NCBI GenBank assembly: GCA_026707735.1
Contig: JAPOWH010000007.1
Coordinates: 124,001 to 188,000, forward strand
Direction: 5' to 3'
DNA length: 64,000 nucleotides
Origin: Gammaproteobacteria bacterium
GTDB lineage: Bacteria; Pseudomonadota; Gammaproteobacteria; Pseudomonadales; Azotimanducaceae
The notes below the pieces were generated by a model that worked only from the letters and a program-made list of their open reading frames with translations, searched no databases and was not told the DNA's origin. Each line of letters opens with the position of its first letter. Position 1 is the stretch's first letter. This document shows positions 9,323 to 17,284 of this stretch, in pieces. A program made the translations under genes and the position numbers.

Positions 9323-9592
9323 ATGCATTCAATTAAGTTTACGAAACTCACTCAGAACTTATGCAACCTCGCTGACTGGTCGCAATTCGAGAGACACCTC
9401 GCAGCAACTGAAAACCAAGAGTTGCTCTTAAAATATGAACTAGCATATGGGGATTCTTTGAGCTGTGAGGTAGCTAGACTCTCAAGCGAGGATTGTCCTT
9501 TCTTACAAGAGGTTTTTCTCCAATTCAATAGCTCTCTGGCCTCCTGTGTGCTTCGTTTGTTCCCATCCAGTGGATCTGAATTGTTGGAATGA
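9323..9592 (+). CDS. Small protein of unknown function, translationally coupled to the Rieske oxygenase
   Basis: An 89-residue ORF that I do not recognise. It is rich in Leu, Ser and Glu, has scattered cysteines (NLC, SCEV, DCPF, SCVL) without the spacing of a ferredoxin, and shows no signal peptide or membrane segment. Its TGA overlaps the ATG of the Rieske oxygenase as ATGA, the pattern of coupled translation, which is the main reason to believe it is a gene. It could be an accessory or leader protein for the oxygenase. No strong ribosome binding site is visible before its ATG. Confidence 0.5.
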   Translation: MHSIKFTKLTQNLCNLADWSQFERHLAATENQELLLKYELAYGDSLSCEVARLSSEDCPFLQEVFLQFNSSLASCVLRLFPSSGSELLE

Positions 9593-10605
9593 AAGAGCCT
9601 GATCAACGCCGGTTTCCATTTTCGCCCTTTCCAATCGGGTGGTATTGGGTTGAATTCAGCGAGAACGTCAAAAAAGGCCAACTGCAGAGCAAGACTTGGC
9701 TGGGACAGCGAACGGTGTATTGGCGTGACGACCATGGAAAGGTTTGCCTTGCGAACGCGATGTGTCCCCATCTGGGCGCGAATTTGTCACCATCATTCGG
9801 TGGCAAGCTCGAAGAGGGTCTGCTAGTCTGTCCTTTTCATGGGCTCAGATACAACACAACGGGCCAATGCGTGCACTCCCCTGTTGGTGAACTCAGTCGC
9901 CCGGTATCTTTGAAAACCTTTCCGGTCTGTGAAACGGGAGGGGTAATCTTCGCCTACTGGCATCCCGAAGGACTCGAACCCGAGTGGTCTGTGCCGGATC
10001 TCGACGATGGAGATTGGTCGCGATTTGTCTATTCTGCTCGAGAGATTCGTACGCATCCTCAGGAAACGTCGGAAAATGGAGTAGACATCACCCACCTTCC
10101 CTATGTGCATGGCTACTCAAATGTCGAAAGCCTTGAGCCACTGCACATAGACGGACATTACCTGCGAAATCGATTCAGGTTGACGCGTCTTGTAGGCCCT
10201 TCCAAGCACTTATGCATGAAGCTTGACGTTCATGCGACCGTGAGCATGTGGGGCGTCGGGTACTCGATGATCGAGCCTGTCATGCAAGATGCTGGCCTCT
10301 ACATCCGTCAATTGGCTCTGTGCACGCCCATCGATGGAGAGAAAGTGAATTTTGTCATGGCCATGCAGATGAAGGACGTTGAGAGGCCGAATGTGCTCAT
10401 GCCAGGTCTTGGATTGATGCCAAAGCGACTGCTCAATGCACTCCTTCTGAAGATTTTCTTCAAAGTCTATGTGCAGGACATTTCACAGGACTTTGACATT
10501 TGGGAGAACAAGCAATATCTAATCTATCCCAGACTTGATGCCAGCGAGAGCTCCATCATCCACTTTAGACGTTATTGCGAACAGTTCTACACTTCCGTCG
10601 AATAG
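9589..10605 (+). CDS. Rieske non-heme iron oxygenase, KshA / DAF-36 (Neverland)-like
   Basis: Single-polypeptide Rieske oxygenase (338 residues). The Rieske 2Fe-2S ligands are C59, H61, C81 and H84 in CPHLGAN and CPFHGLRY. The mononuclear iron site is the helix ENGVDITHLPYVHG (N163, D166, H169, H174). The opening FPIGWYWVEF and the spacing of motifs resemble bacterial 3-ketosteroid 9-alpha-hydroxylase oxygenase (KshA) and the animal cholesterol 7-desaturases DAF-36/Neverland, all of which act on sterols. The actual substrate is unknown. The enzyme needs a ferredoxin or flavin reductase, and none is encoded next to it. It overlaps the small ORF upstream by four bases and converges on the RND pump gene. 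Confidence 0.88.
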   Translation: MKEPDQRRFPFSPFPIGWYWVEFSENVKKGQLQSKTWLGQRTVYWRDDHGKVCLANAMCPHLGANLSPSFGGKLEEGLLVCPFHGLRYNTTGQCVHSPVGELSRPVSLKTFPVCETGGVIFAYWHPEGLEPEWSVPDLDDGDWSRFVYSAREIRTHPQETSENGVDITHLPYVHGYSNVESLEPLHIDGHYLRNRFRLTRLVGPSKHLCMKLDVHATVSMWGVGYSMIEPVMQDAGLYIRQLALCTPIDGEKVNFVMAMQMKDVERPNVLMPGLGLMPKRLLNALLLKIFFKVYVQDISQDFDIWENKQYLIYPRLDASESSIIHFRRYCEQFYTSVE

Positions 10606-10655
10606 ATTCGAGCCCAACAGCCAAACAACGATAAATTGAACGGCTAAGCTACTCT

Positions 10656-13600
10656 CTATGCCGTGGTCTCTGTAGCAGGCTGCGAACGACGTCTGGGCAA
10701 TCGAACCGCGGGCAAGCGTCCTCCCACCGCACGGATCCAACCTTTGAGTTGCGTCGGTAGCGCAAGCAACGCAGGGGTCACGATAAGAGTAAGAACCGTT
10801 GCAAAGCTCAATCCGAACAGAATCGCTTGAGAAAGGGGTACCCAATACGCTGACACGGGACCGCCGAATATCCATTTGCGATTCACAAAGTCGATTGAGT
10901 TATCTGTGGCAAGCGGCAGGATCCCAATAATCGTCGTTCCTGTCGTGATGAGCACCGGACGAAGTCGCTGTAGACCCGTCAGGACAATGATCTCCCGAAC
11001 GTCGCGATTTGGGTTGTCTCGAACGCCGGCATTAAACGTGTCAATGAGAACAATGTTGTTGTTCACCACTATTCCAGCGAGAGTCAATACCCCAATGCCG
11101 CTCAAGATCACACTGAACGGTGCGCCCGTAATCGCTAGACCAAGAAACACACCCGCAGTCGATAGCACGATTGCCAACATGGTGAGCAGCGGATGGTAGA
11201 AGTTGTTGTAGTGAAGCACCAGCAACACAAACATCAATAGCAACGCAAACGAAAATGCTTTGGAAAGATAGGCTTGCGATTCCTCCTGCTCTTCGTTTGT
11301 GCCTCGGAATCGGATATTCACCCTGCTATCGAAGTTCTGCGCGTCGATCCAGCTCTGAATCTCCCTAACTTTGGTGTCGGAAAGAACTCCTGGAGCCACG
11401 GCAGCACGAATCATGTGCATGTTGGACTGATCGCGTCTCTGTAACGCGTCCGATTTGATATGTGGGGTTCGTTCAACAAACTGAGACATGGGCACAGATC
11501 CCAGGGACGTTGTCACTTCGAGATCGTCAAGCGTGTCCAATCCTCGAGCGTAACTTGGGTAGCGAACTCGTATGTCCAGCGCATCCTCGGCGTCGTCGGG
11601 TCGATACTCGCCCAACTTCACTCCGGTCGTCAGCAATTGGGTTGCCAATCCAACGGTAGTAACGTCCGCACCGAAAAAGGCAGCTTGCGCCCGGTCTACG
11701 GTCAATTGCCATTCGATGGCTCCCAAGGGCAACGTGTCCTCGAGATCGCGAATCCCTTCGACCTGTTCCTTCATGTATTCGCGCACTTGGAAGACAATTG
11801 GCTCGAGAACGTTCCGGTCTTCGCCCGTGAACTGAATGGCTATAGGCTTTCCTGCAGTCAGCGTGCCGTGGAATGGCACAACTTCCACGATGATTCCACT
11901 GACTTGCGACGTCCGCTCCCGAATCTCTTCAAGTATGTCGTCCCCCGATCTCTCTCGCTCATCTGACGGCACCATCTCGATAAAGAACACGCCAACCACA
12001 TCGGAACTTCCTCCTCCGGAAAACTCCGTTCGGGTTCCCTCGGTTTGCCCGAATCCAGCCGTTGACATCATGTTGATGTTTTCCAATCCGACGACCTGTA
12101 TAAGTTGGTGTTCAACCTGCGACACCAAACTATAGGCTTCGTCGGCACTCAGGTTGCCCTGTGCGCGAACAAACATGTTGGCCCATTGTGGTTCGTTTTC
12201 ATTGAAGAAAATCACACCTGTCCCATGAGATGCATGAAATGCAAAAATCCCATAGACCGCTGCCAGTGCAACAACGACCGTTACAGCGGCGTGCTTGACG
12301 GCAAATGACAGAGTCTTCACATACCACCGCTTGAATCCCTTGAGTAGCGAGAGATCCAAGTTCCACATCAATTGAACGGATTGCTTGGAATCCACTCTCC
12401 CGGGTCTGTTTCCCATGAGAAGGTTTCCAAACGCTGGAGCCATGAAAAGCGCGTACAGAAGAGCTCCCACCATGACGAGGAACACCGTCTTGGGAAGGTA
12501 TCCCATGAATGCGCCGGCAGTACCCGGCCAGAAGAGCAGTGGAAAGAAAACTGCCAGAGTTGTAGAGGTGGAAGTTATTACTGGACGGGCCATGCGCGTC
12601 GCAGCAGAGCTGTAGGCCTCCGCGCTGGCCACTCCGTCGGCGAGACGGCGGTCTGCGTCCTCTGTTATGACAATGACGCCATCAATGAGCATCCCAAGTC
12701 CGAGGAGCATTCCAAACATGACCATGAAGTTGAATGATTGGCCTGCAAGCCACAGAAAAATCAAGGCGAACAGGAATGCAACGGGGATGGCTGTTCCAAC
12801 CACTATGCTCGTTCTGAAACCCATGGTTGCCAGGACCACGATCATCACGAGCACCAACGCAGTAATCATGTTGCCTTGAAGTTCAGTGACAAGCCGCTCG
12901 GCAAAGGACGCAAGGTTCGACGAGACAAACACTCGAACGCTGGAAGGCACGTCTTTTTGGAATTCGTCGACCAATTCCTCGACTTCCTTGGAGGTGTCAA
13001 TAAGAAATGCTTCCGGTCGGCGATACACGAACAGAGTGATGGATCGCTCGCCATTCGCATGGGAGTAGCTGACACGGTCCTTGAACGTCCGTCGAATGGT
13101 CGCAACATCACCAAGAGTCACCACCGTGTCCAGATTCGCAAAGATTGGTATGTCAAGCAAGTCCTCGGGGGCTTCAACGATGCTTGGAATGTTGATCGAA
13201 AGACTGCCCCGGCCCGAAAGTAGAGACCCAGCAGGTATCAAGCGGTTGTTTCTGTCGATGGATGCAATCAGTTGCTCGACGGAGAGTTGATACGCGTGCA
13301 TCTTGTTTGGGTCGATCGCAATCTCGAGGAATTCCTCTCGAGCGCCCTGCATGCTCACGCGCTGCACACTTGTCAGAGATTCGATTCGATCCTTGCATTC
13401 AAGGGCAGTGCGATATACGAGCTCTTCGGGTGCACCTTTGCTTACGAGGTTAACTTGAAGCACTCGACTGTTGTGTCCGCCAGTCTCCGTAATGATTGGT
13501 TCGTCTGTTGTGGCCGGAAAGTTTTGGCGAGCACGATTCACCGCTTCGCGAAGGTCGGCTTTCGCAGCGTCAATGGGAACGTGAGACTTGAACTCGATTC

Positions 13601-13877
13601 CAAGCACGGCCATATGCTCCGCGCCGGTGCCGCTAACTTCCTTAATGCCATCGACAGCCTTCAGCTCCACTTCGAGCGGAGCCACCAGCAAACGAAGAGC
13701 GTCGTCTGGAGATATGCCTTCGTGCGGTACGGTTACTGTAAATGTAGGTATATCGACCTTGGGTTCGTTCTCGACCGGTATCGCGAGCCTAGCCACGACC
13801 CCAAATACCAAAATAGTCAGCATGACGAGAAGCGTGGTTCGCGTATGACTAATCGCGAAATCTACGATTTTCTTCAT
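10656..13877 (-). CDS. RND efflux transporter, inner-membrane permease
   Basis: A 1073-residue proton-driven pump of the HAE/AcrB type: N-terminal TM1 (residues about 9-29), a large periplasmic loop, a TM2-6 block near 335-475, a second periplasmic loop, and TM8-12 near 870-1045. TM10 has LAGIVVNNNIVLIDTF as in AcrB. TM4 reads GLGMLIDGVIVITED, so only one of the two adjacent Asp residues of AcrB (D407/D408) is present. It lies 48 bases after its adaptor gene and is co-transcribed with it. No TolC-like outer-membrane partner is adjacent. The setting beside three oxygenases suggests export of a lipophilic product or toxicant; this is inference. Confidence 0.93.
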   Translation of the reverse strand: MKKIVDFAISHTRTTLLVMLTILVFGVVARLAIPVENEPKVDIPTFTVTVPHEGISPDDALRLLVAPLEVELKAVDGIKEVSGTGAEHMAVLGIEFKSHVPIDAAKADLREAVNRARQNFPATTDEPIITETGGHNSRVLQVNLVSKGAPEELVYRTALECKDRIESLTSVQRVSMQGAREEFLEIAIDPNKMHAYQLSVEQLIASIDRNNRLIPAGSLLSGRGSLSINIPSIVEAPEDLLDIPIFANLDTVVTLGDVATIRRTFKDRVSYSHANGERSITLFVYRRPEAFLIDTSKEVEELVDEFQKDVPSSVRVFVSSNLASFAERLVTELQGNMITALVLVMIVVLATMGFRTSIVVGTAIPVAFLFALIFLWLAGQSFNFMVMFGMLLGLGMLIDGVIVITEDADRRLADGVASAEAYSSAATRMARPVITSTSTTLAVFFPLLFWPGTAGAFMGYLPKTVFLVMVGALLYALFMAPAFGNLLMGNRPGRVDSKQSVQLMWNLDLSLLKGFKRWYVKTLSFAVKHAAVTVVVALAAVYGIFAFHASHGTGVIFFNENEPQWANMFVRAQGNLSADEAYSLVSQVEHQLIQVVGLENINMMSTAGFGQTEGTRTEFSGGGSSDVVGVFFIEMVPSDERERSGDDILEEIRERTSQVSGIIVEVVPFHGTLTAGKPIAIQFTGEDRNVLEPIVFQVREYMKEQVEGIRDLEDTLPLGAIEWQLTVDRAQAAFFGADVTTVGLATQLLTTGVKLGEYRPDDAEDALDIRVRYPSYARGLDTLDDLEVTTSLGSVPMSQFVERTPHIKSDALQRRDQSNMHMIRAAVAPGVLSDTKVREIQSWIDAQNFDSRVNIRFRGTNEEQEESQAYLSKAFSFALLLMFVLLVLHYNNFYHPLLTMLAIVLSTAGVFLGLAITGAPFSVILSGIGVLTLAGIVVNNNIVLIDTFNAGVRDNPNRDVREIIVLTGLQRLRPVLITTGTTIIGILPLATDNSIDFVNRKWIFGGPVSAYWVPLSQAILFGLSFATVLTLIVTPALLALPTQLKGWIRAVGGRLPAVRLPRRRSQPATETTA

Positions 13878-13925
13878 CGCTGCTCGTCCAGTTCTTACGG
13901 TTACCTACAGGGCGGCTGAGAATAG

Positions 13926-15011
13926 CTACTCAAAATCCACAGTCACCTGTTCGTCTTCGACGACAAGCCCCTGGCCCACGGTGATTATCGTTGCGATGTT
14001 GGGAAGCCCAGACACCCAAACTCCATCCATATCTTCCCGGACAATGTCGATTGAATGGAATTCGACCCTGTCGTCGCCGCCAACTGTCTTGACCCCCATC
14101 GAGCCCAAAGAATCAAGAACAATTGCTGATGTTGGGACTTTGTGGGCATTTCGGGTTCCTATCGTCAATTCAATCGTCGCGCTCATTCCTGAGCTCAGCG
14201 AATAGTCTTTGTTTTCGAGTGTGACTTCAATGCGAAAGGTTTTGGATTGCTCGTCTGCCTTCTTGCTCACAAAATCCAGTCGACCTGTACGCGATTCGCC
14301 GTTTGGCAAGCTCACCGTTGCGTTTGTGTCGAGAGAGAGCTGACCAATGTGCTCCTCTGCGACAAATCCCTGCGCATATAGTGGGTCCAACACGAGGATC
14401 GTTGCACAAGGAAGCCCTACATCAATGTATTCTCCAACATTGACATGCACTTCATCGATCACTCCAGCTATGGGAGCTCGAACCTTGGTGTTTTCCAATT
14501 CGATTTCCGCTGCTAGGAGACGCTGAGCTGAAGTGCTTTGCTGCAGTTTCTTGCGTCTGCTTTCCAACTCTTGCAAGAGATCCCGTTCCGTCAAGGTGCG
14601 AGAACTCTCGTATTCCTCATCTGCCAAGTCAAGTGCGTCGCGCGCTACGTCAACCCGAGCCTGACGGTCGACGAGGTCCAATTCACACAGAACATCGCCT
14701 TCTTCCACCCAGTCTCCAATTTCCACGTGGCGCGCCACAACCTGACCCCCCGTACGCGCTGGCACAGTTGCCTGATTACGATCTATGATGCGTCCCCTAA
14801 GCATGATGGTCTTTTCCTGTTCGGTAGCAGTGCTTCGCTTGGCACGAATCAACACCGAACTAGCTTCGCTTGCCGCATCGTCTTGAAGCTCGTTGGCTTT
14901 AGCAAGCGAGATCAAGGGGTCCGAGGGAGGCTGAGCGAGTATCCCCGTGAGCAGCCAACCTGCGACAATGAGGACAACTATCGCTAATGAAAGGATTCTG
15001 GTCTTGTTCAA
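13926..15011 (-). CDS. RND periplasmic adaptor (membrane fusion protein)
   Basis: 361 residues: an N-terminal membrane anchor or signal (about 5-27), a lipoyl/barrel-sandwich half (GRIIDRNQATVPARTGGQV), an alpha-hairpin (about 115-165), the second lipoyl half (KVRAPIAGVIDEVHVNVGEY), and beta-barrel and membrane-proximal domains (FVAEEHIGQLS onwards). The adaptor bridges the inner-membrane pump and an outer-membrane channel. The first codon is TTG at 15011, preceded by GGGAG at good spacing. It is the first gene of the adaptor-permease pair and is divergent from the BVMO gene. Confidence 0.93.
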   Translation of the reverse strand: MNKTRILSLAIVVLIVAGWLLTGILAQPPSDPLISLAKANELQDDAASEASSVLIRAKRSTATEQEKTIMLRGRIIDRNQATVPARTGGQVVARHVEIGDWVEEGDVLCELDLVDRQARVDVARDALDLADEEYESSRTLTERDLLQELESRRKKLQQSTSAQRLLAAEIELENTKVRAPIAGVIDEVHVNVGEYIDVGLPCATILVLDPLYAQGFVAEEHIGQLSLDTNATVSLPNGESRTGRLDFVSKKADEQSKTFRIEVTLENKDYSLSSGMSATIELTIGTRNAHKVPTSAIVLDSLGSMGVKTVGGDDRVEFHSIDIVREDMDGVWVSGLPNIATIITVGQGLVVEDEQVTVDFE

Positions 15012-15157
15012 CGAAGGCTCCCGTTAGTTGAGCAGTAAGGGTTCTCAGAGGTAACTGCAACGTGCCTGCTAGGCTATAGCTGACGCACCGCGAAAGTGAA
15101 CTCGAGCCGTCAAAAGTTCGTGTAAATCCTTGATTTCATTATAGCCCGTTTGCCGTC

Positions 15158-15176
15158 CTAGCGTACTGAGTGCTAG
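15158..15176. promoter_or_regulatory. Inverted repeat CTAGC-N9-GCTAG in the adaptor/BVMO divergent region
   Basis: A short interrupted palindrome in the 263-base gap between the RND adaptor and the monooxygenase. Its half-site (GCTAG) is the same pentamer as in the repeat at 9176-9189. It may be an operator; the half-site is short and chance is possible. Confidence 0.25.
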
Positions 15177-15274
15177 TGGCCAGAACAAGATAGGAATGCG
15201 TTGAGTAACATTGGAAATGACGCAGGACAGCGATTGGAAAATGCGTTAATTTCGCCAATTTCCAGTATAGGTGG

Positions 15275-17230
15275 ATGCAACACGGGGCTGACATGAGGCT
15301 AAGCGACGATCTTCTCGGTGCAACGGATGATGAAATCAGAGAGTGTTTGACGCACGCTCACATTCCGGCGCTCATGTGTTCGCTAGTCCACATGACGGGA
15401 GACTTTGAGCTCATACGCGGCGAAATTCGACCACACGCTGTGCCCATGGGCAACCCGAACCAGTCACTATCAGAAGAGGAACGGCAAAGAATTCAGGATG
15501 TGGCGTTCGAAGCGATTCGCAGCTATCGCGATGGATGTCAAAGAGCTCAATCCTTGGATCCTCAACACGTTTCAGAGATGATCGAGTTCATTACCGGAGA
15601 GGAACTTTCACACGAATACACGCAGTTTGCCCTATCCGAGCTTTCGATCGATGGACGAGACACGTACGCGGTCGAAGGATTCGAATCCATTCCAGAAACT
15701 GTGCGAAAAGACTTTCGGGTTGCTGTGGTTGGTGCGGGTATGTCTGGCATCTTGGCCGCAATCAGGCTCAAGAAAGCGGGAATCCCCTACGTCGTGCTGG
15801 AGAAAAATTCTGATGTAGGTGGCACTTGGTTCGAAAACCGCTACCCCGGTTGCCGCGTTGACAGTCCCAACCACGTGTATTCGTACTCGTTCGCGCCCAA
15901 GGACTGGCCGCAGCACTTTTCAGATCAGGAAGTCTTGCTTAGTTACTTCAAGGATGTCGCTGAGCAATACGACGTTCGACCCAACATACGCTTCAACACC
16001 GAAGTAGAAAACATGCGTTGGATCAACGAAAAGGACTGCTGGCAAATCTACCTACGGTCGCCAGAGGGAGACTCGCAACTAGAAGCCAATGCCGTTATCG
16101 TGGCAGTGGGGCAGCTCAATCGACCTAAACTACCCGATTTGCCCGGACGAGACGATTTTCGAGGCAAGAGCTTTCATTCTGCAGAATGGGACAGCTCGGC
16201 AGATCTTTCCGATAAACGAGTGGCGATTATCGGCACTGGGGCATCAGCCTTTCAATTCACTCCCCATGTAGTACGCCAAAGTAAGCAGGTGGATGTCTAT
16301 TTAAGGACGCCGCCGTGGGTGGCAGTAAACCCTCTCTACCAAGCCTATATCACGCAAGAAAAGCATTGGCTGTTGAAATGCATTCCTTTCTACGCCGCTT
16401 GGTTCAGGTTCTCGATGTTTTGGACATCAGGAGAAGGTTTGTTGTCGATGGCGAGGTGCGACGCAACTTGGGACGGGAATTCCACCTCCGTCAGCGAAGC
16501 CAACGACAATTTACGGAAAGTGCTTACGCGAGGCATCGAGACCCAACTTGCTGATCGACCCGATTTAATTGCCAAGCTTACGCCAAACTATCCCCCTGCA
16601 TCGAAGCGCATGCTCATCGACGACGGCGAGTGGTACCGATCCTTGAAAGAGGAAAAAGTGTCGGTGATCGATGCCAAGATTGAACGAATTACAGAAACGG
16701 GTTTGGCGCTTTCCGACGGTTCAAAGAAAGACTACGACGTAATAGTTTTTGGAACTGGCTTCCAGGCTAGTCGCTTCTTCTATCCCATGCGAATCTACGG
16801 GATGGAAGGCACCGAGCTGCGCGAAAAATGGGGAGACGATCCTCGCGCCTATCGCGGGATTACGATCCCCAACTATCCCAATCTGTTCACTCTTTACGGG
16901 CCCAACACCAACATTGTTGTCAACGGAAGCATCATTTTCTTTTCCGAGTGCGAGATGGTCTACGTACTGAGTTGCTTGCGGCATTTGCTGCAATGCGGCC
17001 TCGCCTCGATGGACTGCAGACAGGAAGTTCACGACATCTACAACGTACACATTGATCGCGACAATCGCAATATGGCTTGGGGAGCTTCAACAGTAAATGC
17101 TTGGTACAAGAATCAACAAGGACGTGTCACACAATGTTGGCCGGGCACACTGATTGAATTCTGGAAACAGTGCAAAGACTTCAAGGAAGCCGACTACGAG
17201 TGGAGTCCGGTTAAAGCAGGTAGAGCTTAG
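15275..17230 (+). CDS. Baeyer-Villiger flavin monooxygenase, HAPMO (4-hydroxyacetophenone monooxygenase) type
   Basis: FAD- and NADPH-dependent enzyme that inserts oxygen next to a ketone. The type I BVMO signature FRGKSFHSAEWD (FxGxxxHxxxW) is at about 295-306, flanked by two Rossmann motifs, GAGMSG (about 153) and GTGASA (about 320). The N-terminal 110-residue extension (ECLTHAHIPALMCSLVHMTG) is characteristic of the 640-residue HAPMO subgroup, and KNSDVGGTWFENRYPGCRVD also matches that group. The start is either the ATG at 15275 or the one at 15293. The substrate could be an aryl ketone or a cyclic or steroid ketone. It faces parC convergently. Confidence 0.9.
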   Translation: MQHGADMRLSDDLLGATDDEIRECLTHAHIPALMCSLVHMTGDFELIRGEIRPHAVPMGNPNQSLSEEERQRIQDVAFEAIRSYRDGCQRAQSLDPQHVSEMIEFITGEELSHEYTQFALSELSIDGRDTYAVEGFESIPETVRKDFRVAVVGAGMSGILAAIRLKKAGIPYVVLEKNSDVGGTWFENRYPGCRVDSPNHVYSYSFAPKDWPQHFSDQEVLLSYFKDVAEQYDVRPNIRFNTEVENMRWINEKDCWQIYLRSPEGDSQLEANAVIVAVGQLNRPKLPDLPGRDDFRGKSFHSAEWDSSADLSDKRVAIIGTGASAFQFTPHVVRQSKQVDVYLRTPPWVAVNPLYQAYITQEKHWLLKCIPFYAAWFRFSMFWTSGEGLLSMARCDATWDGNSTSVSEANDNLRKVLTRGIETQLADRPDLIAKLTPNYPPASKRMLIDDGEWYRSLKEEKVSVIDAKIERITETGLALSDGSKKDYDVIVFGTGFQASRFFYPMRIYGMEGTELREKWGDDPRAYRGITIPNYPNLFTLYGPNTNIVVNGSIIFFSECEMVYVLSCLRHLLQCGLASMDCRQEVHDIYNVHIDRDNRNMAWGASTVNAWYKNQQGRVTQCWPGTLIEFWKQCKDFKEADYEWSPVKAGRA

Positions 17231-17284
17231 AGCAATCGAAAGGGAACCGTGGAGGACTCCTTGGGCTGGACTTTGCCTTTCGAG

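Noticed and set aside
9323-9592. Small ORF as a ferredoxin for the Rieske oxygenase
   Set aside because: Its four cysteines are spread without CxxCxxC or Cx4Cx2C spacing.
17231-17284. Bidirectional terminator between the BVMO gene and parC
   Set aside because: CGAAAGG and CCTTTCG can pair across 38 bases, but the interior has only partial pairing and no T-run; too weak to annotate.
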